Shown here piece after piece: positions 42,662 to 52,794 of a stretch of 64,000 nucleotides of DNA. Made by a program: the position numbers and the translations under genes. Each line of letters starts with the position of its first letter. The stretch's first letter is position 1. Location of the stretch: contig CAWCXA010000007.1 of NCBI GenBank assembly GCA_963799425.1, positions 614,307-678,306 of the forward strand. The letters run 5' to 3'. Source of the DNA: CAVWSM01 sp963799425 (lineage in GTDB: Bacteria; Actinomycetota; Actinomycetes; Jiangellales; Jiangellaceae). The notes below the pieces were generated by a model. That model was not told the DNA's origin, searched no databases, and saw only the letters and a program-made list of their open reading frames with translations.

Positions 42662-43735
42662 TCAGCCTCGCAGCGGCACCAGGACCGTACGGAGCCGCGA
42701 CACGGCAGCGATGCGCTGCTCGGCCAGCCGGTCGGCGGCCACCGCAGGCGGCACCCCCTCGCTGGCCGCGAGTGCGAAGACCCGGGTCGTCGTGTCGAAG
42801 ATCCGTTCCGCCTTGGCCCGGGCGCGCTCGAAGGAGAACCCGCGGAGCTCATCCGCGACCTGGATCACGCCGCCGGCGTTGACCACGTAGTCGGGGGCAT
42901 AGAGCACGCCATGATCGGCCAGCGCCTTCTCCACGCCGGGGTGGGCCAGCTGGTTGTTGGCGCCGCCGCAGACGATCTTGGCGCGCAGTGCGGCGACCGT
43001 GTCGTCGTCGAGCGCGCCACCCAGAGCGCACGGGGAGTAGACGTCGATGTCGGAGCGCACGAGCGCCGCCACGTCGGGGACGACCGCGACCTGCGGGTGC
43101 GCCGCGCGTACGCGGTCCGCGGCCGCCTCGGACACATCGGTCACAACGACGTCTGCGCCGTCCTCGATCAGCAGACCCGCCAGCTTGAAGCCGACCTTGC
43201 CGACTCCGGCGATGCCGACCTTCCGGCCGCGCAGGGTCGGGGTGTCCCAGACATGATGCGCCGAGGCGCGCATCCCGTGGAAGACGCCGATGGCCGTGAG
43301 CACGCTCGAGTCGCCCGCCCCACCGTCGGCCGGCGACCGCCCGGTCACGTACGCCGACTCGCGTGCGACGACGTCCATATCGTCGACGTAGGTGCCGACG
43401 TCACACGCAGTGACGTAGCGCCCGCCGAGCGACTGGACGAACCGGCCGTACGCGCGAAGCAGCGGCTCGGTCTTGTCGTGCGAGGGTTCGCCGATGATCA
43501 CAGCCTTGCCGCCGCCATGATCCAGCCCGGCCAACGCGTTCTTGTACGTCATCGCGCGCGCCAACCGGAGCACATCCTCGACGGCCGCCGCCTCCGACTC
43601 GTACGGGTAGAAACGGGTCCCGCCGAGCGCCGGACCGAGCGCCGTGGAGTGGATGGCGATCACGGCGCGCAGGCCGCTGGCCTCGTCCTGGCAGAAGACG
43701 ACCTGCTCATGTCCGGTGCCGAAGATCTCGGTCAC
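42662..43735 (-). CDS. vdh: Branched-chain amino acid (valine/leucine) dehydrogenase
   Basis: A 357-residue NAD-dependent dehydrogenase of the Glu/Leu/Phe/Val family that deaminates valine or leucine to the 2-oxo acid. ALGPALGGTRFYPYESEAAA is followed by MTYKNALAGLDHGGGKAVI with both the substrate-binding and catalytic lysines. The Rossmann motif is GIAGVGKVGFKLAGLLIEDG, then VYSPCALGGALDDD and CGGANNQLA. Position beside purM/DUF3073 and bldC matches Streptomyces vdh, which favours valine dehydrogenase; leucine dehydrogenase cannot be excluded. Confidence 0.92.
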   Translation of the reverse strand: MTEIFGTGHEQVVFCQDEASGLRAVIAIHSTALGPALGGTRFYPYESEAAAVEDVLRLARAMTYKNALAGLDHGGGKAVIIGEPSHDKTEPLLRAYGRFVQSLGGRYVTACDVGTYVDDMDVVARESAYVTGRSPADGGAGDSSVLTAIGVFHGMRASAHHVWDTPTLRGRKVGIAGVGKVGFKLAGLLIEDGADVVVTDVSEAAADRVRAAHPQVAVVPDVAALVRSDIDVYSPCALGGALDDDTVAALRAKIVCGGANNQLAHPGVEKALADHGVLYAPDYVVNAGGVIQVADELRGFSFERARAKAERIFDTTTRVFALAASEGVPPAVAADRLAEQRIAAVSRLRTVLVPLRG

Positions 43736-43930
43736 GGTTAACCCTCCTGCAAGAGCCCGACTTGTGGTCGTGCGGTGACAGTGGTGACGTCCCGCGGGGT
43801 GCTGCGGGCAGGGCTCACTCTAGGCACAGAGCGCCCAAATCCGATCACAGGCAGTCGACGACATCCTGATGCGCCGCAGGCAGGGCGCATGTGCCGAGCC
43901 GTTGCCGCCGCATCGTGTCACGATGAAACC

Positions 43931-44770
43931 GTGAGGGGGCCGCGTCGGCAGCCGTACGCCGCATTCCTGCGGGTCTATGAGCCGTTGGCCGCGTTCCCGG
44001 AGCCGGAGCGGGCGCGGCTCGCTGCTGTGCCTACTGACGAGTCCACGTCACGCGAGGCCGTGCTCGCTGCCGAACGAGCCGACGCGCTCCGCCGGATCAC
44101 GGGGGTCGCACCCCGGGTGGTGCCAGGTGACGAGCCGGACGAGGCGTACGTGCTCCGAACTCGCCGTGGTGTCCTCTACTGCCCGCGCCAGGACCGCCTG
44201 CGGTCATGGGTGGCGCTCGCGGAGTTCGTCGGGGAGCTCCCCGACCACGTCGTCGGCCATCTCCTTCCCACCCACATCATCGGAGCGGTCGACCAGGCGT
44301 ACGCCTCATGGCGCGACACCAATCCCGATGCGGTGCCCCGCATCCTGACCGCGACGTGGCACGTGCCGGCCCGCTGGTTCGTCGTGGTCGATCCAGCCGA
44401 GCGGCGACTCGATCTCGAACCGCCACGGCGCAGCCTCGTCTACCGCACCGAGATGGCCGACGCCCGTCGCCGGCTCGCGCGTGCACTTCGCGTGCTGCGC
44501 AAGGCTTTCGGTGAGGAGGGTGTCGCCGAACATGTCGAGGAGATCGGCCGCTGGTTGGAGAGTTTCCATCCGCACGCGGTCGTCGAGCTTGACTACGGAG
44601 GGCTCGTCGACCTCCTTTCCGACGAGGCGCTGGCGGGCGACGACTCGCCCCGGGAGGTCATGGCGGCGCTGAACGCGCTGGCCGATGACGACCAGGACGC
44701 CGCGGAGGCGGCCTATGCCCGGCTGGTCGCGCGCTGGGAGGGCGTCCTCGCCCTCGAACACGCTTCGTAG
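43931..44770 (+). CDS. Conserved actinobacterial hypothetical protein beside bldC
   Basis: A 279-residue cytosolic protein from GTG 43931: PRRQPYAAFLRVYEPLAAFP, EAYVLRTRRGVLYCPRQDRL, SWVALAEFVGELPDHVVGHL, TATWHVPARWFVVVDPAERR and VVELDYGGLVDLLSDEALAG. No catalytic motif is recognised. It sits between vdh and bldC, the position of SCO4090 in S. coelicolor as I recall the map, so it is probably the same conserved hypothetical. The frame is open upstream to 43775, but that part does not look like protein. Confidence 0.82.
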   Translation: MRGPRRQPYAAFLRVYEPLAAFPEPERARLAAVPTDESTSREAVLAAERADALRRITGVAPRVVPGDEPDEAYVLRTRRGVLYCPRQDRLRSWVALAEFVGELPDHVVGHLLPTHIIGAVDQAYASWRDTNPDAVPRILTATWHVPARWFVVVDPAERRLDLEPPRRSLVYRTEMADARRRLARALRVLRKAFGEEGVAEHVEEIGRWLESFHPHAVVELDYGGLVDLLSDEALAGDDSPREVMAALNALADDDQDAAEAAYARLVARWEGVLALEHAS

Positions 44771-44920
44771 CCAACAAAACACCTGAGCGTGACGATCTAG
44801 CCCAAATGGGACCGAATCGACGATGATCATCCAATTCGGGTGGCCAGATCTGCCCGTCTGGGGTGAAATATCGGAAAGGAGCGAGAACGGGGCTCGCTCC
44901 CAGAGTTACTGGAGGCGTCC

Positions 44921-45139
44921 ATGACGACGCGTACCGCCGATGCCGAGCCGCTGCTCACACCTGCTGAGGTCGCGGCCATGTTTCGTGTTGATCCCAAGAC
45001 CGTGACCCGGTGGGCCAAGGCTGGCAAGCTCAGCTCCATCCGCACACTTGGTGGGCACCGCCGCTACCGCGAGTCTGAGGTGCGCGCACTGCTGACCGGT
45101 CAGCTGCCACAACAGCGCGACGGCAGCGACGGCAGCTAG
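44921..45139 (+). CDS. bldC: BldC-family MerR-like transcriptional regulator
   Basis: A 72-residue DNA-binding protein: LLTPAEVAAMFRVDPKTVTR, WAKAGKLSSIRTLGGHRRYR and ESEVRALLTGQ. BldC has only the MerR winged-helix domain and binds cooperatively to direct repeats; in Streptomyces it controls the onset of differentiation. The identity in motif and context is strong. It is a lone gene; its promoter should lie in the 150 bases upstream, where AAAGGAGCGAG precedes a further short leader. Confidence 0.95.
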   Translation: MTTRTADAEPLLTPAEVAAMFRVDPKTVTRWAKAGKLSSIRTLGGHRRYRESEVRALLTGQLPQQRDGSDGS

Positions 45140-45162
45140 GTTCTGCTGGTTTCGACAAGAGC

Positions 45163-46881
45163 TCAGCTGGCGTGACGCGTCACCGTGACGTGCCGCAACT
45201 CCGGGGCCGCCACACGCGCCGCGTCAGCTGACTCATCGTCTGCGACCTCCTGGGACTTGCGCTCAGCGTCGACGCGGGCGGCGTAGGCGTCGATCTCGGC
45301 GCGCTTGGCGCTTTCGTCCCAGCCGAGGACGTCTGCCACCAGCGCGGCGGCGTCCGAGGCTGTCTCGGTGCCACGATGCACGGTCTCGATGGAGATGCGG
45401 GTGCGCCGCGTCAGGATGTCGTTGAGATGCACCGCACTCTCGTGCGTGGCCGCGTACCGAAGCTCCGCGCGCAGGTATTCCTCCGCGCCCGGCGCCGGCT
45501 CTAGCAACGACGGGTCGTCGGCGGCGAGCTCGACAACTTCGTGCGAGAGCGACCCGTAGCGGTTGAGGAGGTGCTCGACCCGCCACCCCGGGATGGCCCA
45601 TTCGCTGGCCAGGTGGCCGGTCTGGTTGATGAGCGCGTGATAGCCGTCGGCACCAACCAGTGGCACAAGCTGGGTCGTGCTCGGTGGGATCGGACGTGGC
45701 AGGTCCTGCGCCGCCGCGTCGACCGCGTCCGCGGCCATCACGCGGTAGGTGGTGAACTTGCCGCCGGCGATCGAGTACAGCCCGGGTAGCGGACGGGCCA
45801 CGGCGTGCTCGCGGGACAGCTGGCTCGTGCCCTCGTTCTCGCCGGCCAGCAGTGGGCGAAGACCCGCGTAGACGCCCTCGATGTCGTCATGCGTCAGCGG
45901 CACCGAAAGCACTTGGTTGACGTGGTCGAGGATGTAGTCGATGTCGGTACGGGTCGCCGCCGGGTGTGCCTTGTCGAGCGACCAGTCGGTGTCGGTAGTG
46001 CCGACGATCCAGTGATTGCTCCACGGGATGACGAAGAGCACCGACTTCTCGGTGCGCAGAATGAGTCCTATCTCGCTGTTGATGCGGTCACGTGGGACGA
46101 GGATGTGCACGCCCTTGCTCGCTCGCACGTGGAACCGGCCACGGCCCTTGGTCAGCGACTGGATGTCGTCGGTCCAGACACCCGTGCAGTTGATAACGGC
46201 CTCGGCCCGGACCTCGATCTCCTCGCCGGTATCGGTGTCCTTGACGCGCGCCCCAGTGACGCGCTCGGCCGCACGCAGGAACTCGACCACTTCGGCTGAG
46301 TTGCGCACTACGGCGCCGTACTGGGCGGCAGTACGGATGACGGTGAGGGTGAACCGTGCGTCATCGGTCTGGGCGTCGTAGTAGCGGATCGCTCCAACGA
46401 GGGCATCGGGCTTGAGGGCCGGGCAAAGCTTGCGGGCACCCGTGCGGGTCAGGTGCTTGTGCATCGGACCGGACCGGTGTCCGGCCATGAGGTCGTACAT
46501 CGTGAGTCCGGCCGCGACGTAAGGACGCTCCCACACATGGTGAGTGAGCGGATACAGGAAGTACACGGGTTTCACGAGGTGCGGAGCGATGGTGGTCAGC
46601 ATGAGCTCGCGCTCGTGCAGCGCCTCGCGGACGAGGCCAAAGTTGAGCTGCTCGAGGTAGCGCAGCCCACCGTGGAAGAGCTTGCTCGACCTCGACGACG
46701 TGCCGCTGGCGTAGTCGCGGGCTTCGACGAGCGCCACGTTGAGCCCGCGCGTCGCCGCATCAAGCGCCACGCCAGCTCCCGTGATGCCACCGCCGATGAC
46801 GAGGAGGTCGAACTTTTCGGCGGCGAGTTGCTGCCAAGCCTCATGGCGTTGCTGTGGACCAATCACGGCCGACGCCTTCAC
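45163..46881 (-). CDS. glpD: Aerobic glycerol-3-phosphate dehydrogenase (GlpD)
   Basis: Membrane-associated FAD enzyme oxidising glycerol-3-phosphate to dihydroxyacetone phosphate and passing electrons to quinone. About 572 residues from GTG 46881, which has GGAGGTGCAGG before it. Visible are LLVIGGGITGAGVALDAATR (FAD fold), SGTSSRSSKLFHGGLRYLEQ, VPRDRINSEIGLILR, FVIPWSNHWIVGTTDTDW and SIAGGKFTTYRVMAADAVDA, then the C-terminal DAO_C domain. Divergent from glpF-glpK. Confidence 0.96.
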   Translation of the reverse strand: MKASAVIGPQQRHEAWQQLAAEKFDLLVIGGGITGAGVALDAATRGLNVALVEARDYASGTSSRSSKLFHGGLRYLEQLNFGLVREALHERELMLTTIAPHLVKPVYFLYPLTHHVWERPYVAAGLTMYDLMAGHRSGPMHKHLTRTGARKLCPALKPDALVGAIRYYDAQTDDARFTLTVIRTAAQYGAVVRNSAEVVEFLRAAERVTGARVKDTDTGEEIEVRAEAVINCTGVWTDDIQSLTKGRGRFHVRASKGVHILVPRDRINSEIGLILRTEKSVLFVIPWSNHWIVGTTDTDWSLDKAHPAATRTDIDYILDHVNQVLSVPLTHDDIEGVYAGLRPLLAGENEGTSQLSREHAVARPLPGLYSIAGGKFTTYRVMAADAVDAAAQDLPRPIPPSTTQLVPLVGADGYHALINQTGHLASEWAIPGWRVEHLLNRYGSLSHEVVELAADDPSLLEPAPGAEEYLRAELRYAATHESAVHLNDILTRRTRISIETVHRGTETASDAAALVADVLGWDESAKRAEIDAYAARVDAERKSQEVADDESADAARVAAPELRHVTVTRHAS

Positions 46882-47085
46882 CCTGCACCTCCGGGCATGT
46901 CGTGCGGACGCCCTCCACCGTACGGCTACTGGTAGTTGAGCGCATGGCCGGATGCAATCGATTCGGTGCGCCGACTGTTGCTGCGCCAAGATCAGGACTA
47001 CGTTTCTCCCGAGTCGGCAAGGGAGCCGGGCGTTCGGGGCACGTGGCTTCCTGCCTTGGTTGTTCAGGGGAGGGTGGTGCAAGTC

Positions 47086-47829
47086 GTGTCGCTCGGTGAT
47101 GTGTTCGTCTCCGAATTGCTCGGGACGGCGATGCTGACGCTGCTCGGGTGCGGTGTCGTCGCAAACGTGGTGCTAGGCAAGAACAAGGGGTTCGGTGGCG
47201 GCGGCGGAGGCGCCTGGATCGTCATCACCTGGGGCTGGGGCATGGCGGTCTTCGCCGGTGTCTACGTGGCGTTCAAGTCTGGGGCGTACATCAACCCAGC
47301 CGTGACCTTCGGCGCCATCGCACGCGGTGACGACGAGTTCACCGCGGGGATCGACGTCAACTTTGGCAACACGCTCGTCTACCTGGCGGCTCAGTTCCTG
47401 GGCGCGTTCATCGGTGCCGTCGTCGCCTGGCTGGCCTACCGGGACCACTTCGACCAGCACGACGACGCAGGCGGCAAGCTGGCCGTCTTCTCGACTGGCC
47501 CGGCGATCCGCAATTACACCTGGAACTTGATCACGGAGATCATCGGGACGTTCGTGCTGGTCTTCGTCATCTTCATGTTCGGCCAGAACCCGGCCACCGG
47601 CCTGGGCCCCCTCGCGGTTTCGCTTCTCGTCCTCGGCATCGGTCTGTCCCTCGGTGGTCCGACCGGTTACGCAATCAACCCGGCTCGTGACCTAGGGCCA
47701 CGTATCGCGCACTTCGTGTTGCCCATCAAGGGCAAGGGTGATAGCGACTGGGGGTACGCGTGGGTGCCGGTCGTAGGACCCATCATCGGCGGCATCCTGG
47801 GCGGTCTTGCCGCCAACTGGTACACGTGA
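47086..47829 (+). CDS. glpF: Glycerol uptake facilitator (aquaglyceroporin, GlpF)
   Basis: A six-helix MIP channel of about 247 residues. Both half-helix motifs are present: SGAYINPAVTFGAIARGD (first NPA) and TGYAINPARDLGPRIAHFVL (second NPA, with the Asp after R that marks glycerol facilitators). The start is taken as GTG 47086, 12 bases after GGGGAGGG; GTG codons at 47074 and 47077 are alternatives. Followed 17 bases later by glpK. The divergent gap with glpD, 46882-47085, probably holds both promoters, but no operator was recognised. Confidence 0.93.
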   Translation: MSLGDVFVSELLGTAMLTLLGCGVVANVVLGKNKGFGGGGGGAWIVITWGWGMAVFAGVYVAFKSGAYINPAVTFGAIARGDDEFTAGIDVNFGNTLVYLAAQFLGAFIGAVVAWLAYRDHFDQHDDAGGKLAVFSTGPAIRNYTWNLITEIIGTFVLVFVIFMFGQNPATGLGPLAVSLLVLGIGLSLGGPTGYAINPARDLGPRIAHFVLPIKGKGDSDWGYAWVPVVGPIIGGILGGLAANWYT

Positions 47830-47846
47830 CAGGGAGGTAACGGGCG

Positions 47847-49367
<1,521 letters not shown>

Positions 49368-49380
49368 CCCTGGAAGGGGC

Positions 49381-49488
49381 GAGCTGCGAACGGGGCGAGT
49401 TGTCAGGTTGTCAGGCCCGCTGACCTGGAGCGATCCAGGCGGCGGGCCTGACAGCTTGTGTCTCTGACAACCTGACAAGTCGCAGCTC
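49381..49488. terminator. Nested inverted repeats between glpK and dhaM
   Basis: Three perfect stems are nested: 49381-49389 with 49480-49488 (9 bp), 49400-49414 with 49464-49478 (15 bp), and 49409-49420 with 49442-49453 (12 bp), plus a small CCTGG/CCAGG tip. The second and third overlap because each arm holds TGTCAGG twice, so alternative foldings compete. It lies between convergent genes and should terminate both. Confidence 0.85.
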
Positions 49489-49496
49489 AGGCGCAG

Positions 49497-50232
49497 CTAA
49501 GACTCGCCGAAGCCGTTCTTGATCATCTCGATGACGGTGTCGACGGCCTCCTGCGCCTGGGCGCCGGTCGCGGTGACCTCGACTTCCTGTCCGCCCGCGA
49601 AGCCGAGGCTGATGACACCGAGCACGCTCTTGGCATCGACGGTGGCGGCCCCTGGCGCGCCGATGCGGACGTCGGCGTCGAGTTCGCTGACGGATCGGGC
49701 AAGCATCGCTGCGGGCCTGGCATGCAGGCCGAGCGGGTTGGGCAGCACGGCAGCAGCGCGGACAGCCTCAAGCGCCGCTTCCTCCGGCGGCGGATGGGTG
49801 AGCGCGTCGCCGGCCGGGCCGGCGACGTCGTCGGGTGTGCCCGGCAGCGGACGACCCCAGGCCGCTGAAGCAGCGGCTGCAACCTCCAAGACCGACGCGC
49901 CGCCCTGCGCCGTGGTCGCTGCCGCAACGGCGCCCTCGACGAGCGGAGCGTCGGCGACCAGCACTCGAGACGCGCTGCGCGTCGTCGAGCGTCTCGAGTA
50001 CGAGGTCAGCCGTCATCTGAGCGCTGCCCAGGTCATAGAGCAGCACGACACCATCGCCGGACTCGGCCCCGCCCACCGCCGCCAACACTTTGTCAAAGCT
50101 GGTGCCGACGTCGCCGTCCTCCAGGCCACCGGCTGCCACGATCGTCACATCGGGCGCCATCTGCGCGGCAAGCTCGCGGAGGCCCTCGGCGAGTCGAGCA
50201 CTGTGAGAGATGAGGACGATGCCGACAGTCAT
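49497..50232 (-). CDS. dhaM: Dihydroxyacetone kinase phosphotransfer subunit DhaM (EIIA-HPr), with a frame break
   Basis: Relays phosphate from PEP via the PTS to ADP bound on DhaL. The N-terminal PTS EIIA-Man-like domain begins TVGIVLISHSARLAEGLREL, with the phosphohistidine in ISHS, and runs to LVLETLDDAQRV, where the frame breaks near 49970. The next frame completes it (LVADAPLVEGAVAAATTAQG), then a Pro/Ala linker and an HPr domain (NPLGLHARPAAMLARSV, with the HPr histidine in LHARP). The break falls inside the EIIA domain and loses no residues, so it is probably a one-base mutation or read error. DhaM starts inside the end of dhaL (4-base overlap). Confidence 0.88.
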
Positions 50233-50867
50233 CGTGAGCGACTGGCCACGTCGGAAGCCGTACGGATGAACAACGCGGTCGATGTCGCACCTGGATCCTG
50301 GTGACCGGCGCTGCGCTCACCGAGGTAGCTCGCGCGACCCTTCCTGGCCACCAGCGGGATCGTGTCGCGCATGCCTTGCTCGGCGGCGTCGGCCGCTGCG
50401 GCCAGCACGGCCGCGACATCCCCGCCATTGTTGGCCACCTTCTCGGCCGCGACGATCGCGGGCGTCCAGGCATCGACCATGGTCTTGTCGCCGGGCTCGG
50501 CCTTGCCGCGCGCGACGATCCCGTCGCGCGCGGCGGTGAGCAGGGCGACCACGTCGCCCGAGTCAAGCTCGGGTTTGCCTTGCACCGCAGTGCCCGCACG
50601 CAGGAACGCCGTGCCGTACAACGGTCCCGCCGCCCCTCCGACCTTGGAGATGAGCGTGGTCGCTACCGACTTGAGGACATCGCTCGGGGTGGCGGGCACC
50701 TCGCCGTCGAGCTTGGCAACGGCGGCCTTCATGCCGCGGTCCATGTTCTCACCGTGGTCGGCGTCGCCGATGGCCGAGTCGAGCTCGATGAGGTACTGCC
50801 GGTTTTCGTGGATGACCCCGGCATATGCCCGTACGAGCTCGAGCACGTCGTCAGTCGTGAGCGGCAT
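50229..50867 (-). CDS. dhaL: Dihydroxyacetone kinase subunit DhaL
   Basis: Nucleotide-binding subunit that keeps ADP as cofactor and phosphorylates dihydroxyacetone bound on DhaK. The 212 residues include the Mg-ADP motif AIGDADHGENMDRGMKAA, GGAAGPLYGTAFLRAG, GDKTMVDAWTP and YLGERSAGHQDPGATSTAL, all typical. It starts six bases after dhaK and overlaps dhaM, giving one dhaKLM operon. Confidence 0.95.
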   Translation of the reverse strand: MPLTTDDVLELVRAYAGVIHENRQYLIELDSAIGDADHGENMDRGMKAAVAKLDGEVPATPSDVLKSVATTLISKVGGAAGPLYGTAFLRAGTAVQGKPELDSGDVVALLTAARDGIVARGKAEPGDKTMVDAWTPAIVAAEKVANNGGDVAAVLAAAADAAEQGMRDTIPLVARKGRASYLGERSAGHQDPGATSTALFIRTASDVASRSR

Positions 50868-50873
50868 CGAGAA

Positions 50874-51875
<1,002 letters not shown>

Positions 51876-52016
51876 CGAGCACCCTTCCCTAGCCGTTTAC
51901 CGGAGTGGGACCCCTGCGCTCTCTTCCTACAGCCATGCGCGGATCTGTGCCATGGGTGAAGGTCATCTAGTGAGGCTCATTGCCAACGTTTCGACGGACC
52001 TCCACAATCACATCCC

Positions 52017-52727
52017 GTGACGGCAATGACACCGCCGGTTTCCTCGCCCGAGCTGACGCGCTTCGGGTTTGTGTTGCGCGACGTCTTTCAGGTCGTCCGG
52101 TGGCTGGTAGTTGCGTACGTCGTCGCAGCGATGCTGGCGTTGGTGTGGACCACTCCGCGGCAAACCAGCTTCGAAGACTACGAGGCTGATCTTCGGGCTG
52201 GGCGCGTCGAATGGGTCGCGACCGGAGAGGTCCAAGCATCGGACCATCTGAGCGTGTGGAGGCGTGACCCAGACGGCAACCAAGTCACCTGGTCTGTCGG
52301 TATTGGCTACCGTGATGTGCGGTACATGAACGATGCTGAGGCTTCTCGGCTTGTCAACGCCGCCCGTGCTGATGGCATTGACGTGGTGCCCCAGAGGTCG
52401 CTGGCGCGGAGCCTCGCCGGTTCGTTGCCGCTCATCGCCATGGCCTCCGTTCTCGTGCTTCTCGCCGGGCCGCAGCCGCGGCGGGCGACGAAGTGGGCTT
52501 GGTTCTGGCTGTTCGGACTGCCGGGTTGCGTGGGGCTCCTCGCGTGGATGGTGCTCGACGCTCCCTGGTCCCGAGCCGCGATGGCGCGACCTGATCCCGG
52601 CCGAGGCGGTCGTTACCTACGCCCGGAGGACCGGCGACTCCGTGGGGGCCGGGCGTTCGTTTTCGCGCTGTTTGGCGGCCTGTTGATCAGCGCGCTCTAC
52701 CAGGGGGCATTCGGCTACCTCGGCTGA
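52017..52727 (+). CDS. Hypothetical membrane protein
   Basis: 236 residues from GTG 52017. One helix lies near the N-terminus (VVRWLVVAYVVAAMLALVW), then an exposed domain of about 80 residues (FEDYEADLRAGRVEWVATGE, HLSVWRRDPDGNQVTWSVGI) whose VEWV and Asp-rich turn suggest a small beta domain. Helices near 135 and 160 (LPLIAMASVLVLLAGP, LFGLPGCVGLLAWMVL) and one at the C-terminus follow. No family recognised. It precedes the FtsH-like gene by 67 bases and may share its transcript. Confidence 0.7.
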   Translation: MTAMTPPVSSPELTRFGFVLRDVFQVVRWLVVAYVVAAMLALVWTTPRQTSFEDYEADLRAGRVEWVATGEVQASDHLSVWRRDPDGNQVTWSVGIGYRDVRYMNDAEASRLVNAARADGIDVVPQRSLARSLAGSLPLIAMASVLVLLAGPQPRRATKWAWFWLFGLPGCVGLLAWMVLDAPWSRAAMARPDPGRGGRYLRPEDRRLRGGRAFVFALFGGLLISALYQGAFGYLG

Positions 52728-52794
52728 CCGCAAACCCCCCGTACGCCGCTGACCAATCGCCTAGTGTCAAATCCTGGGGCACTTGGGGGTCACC

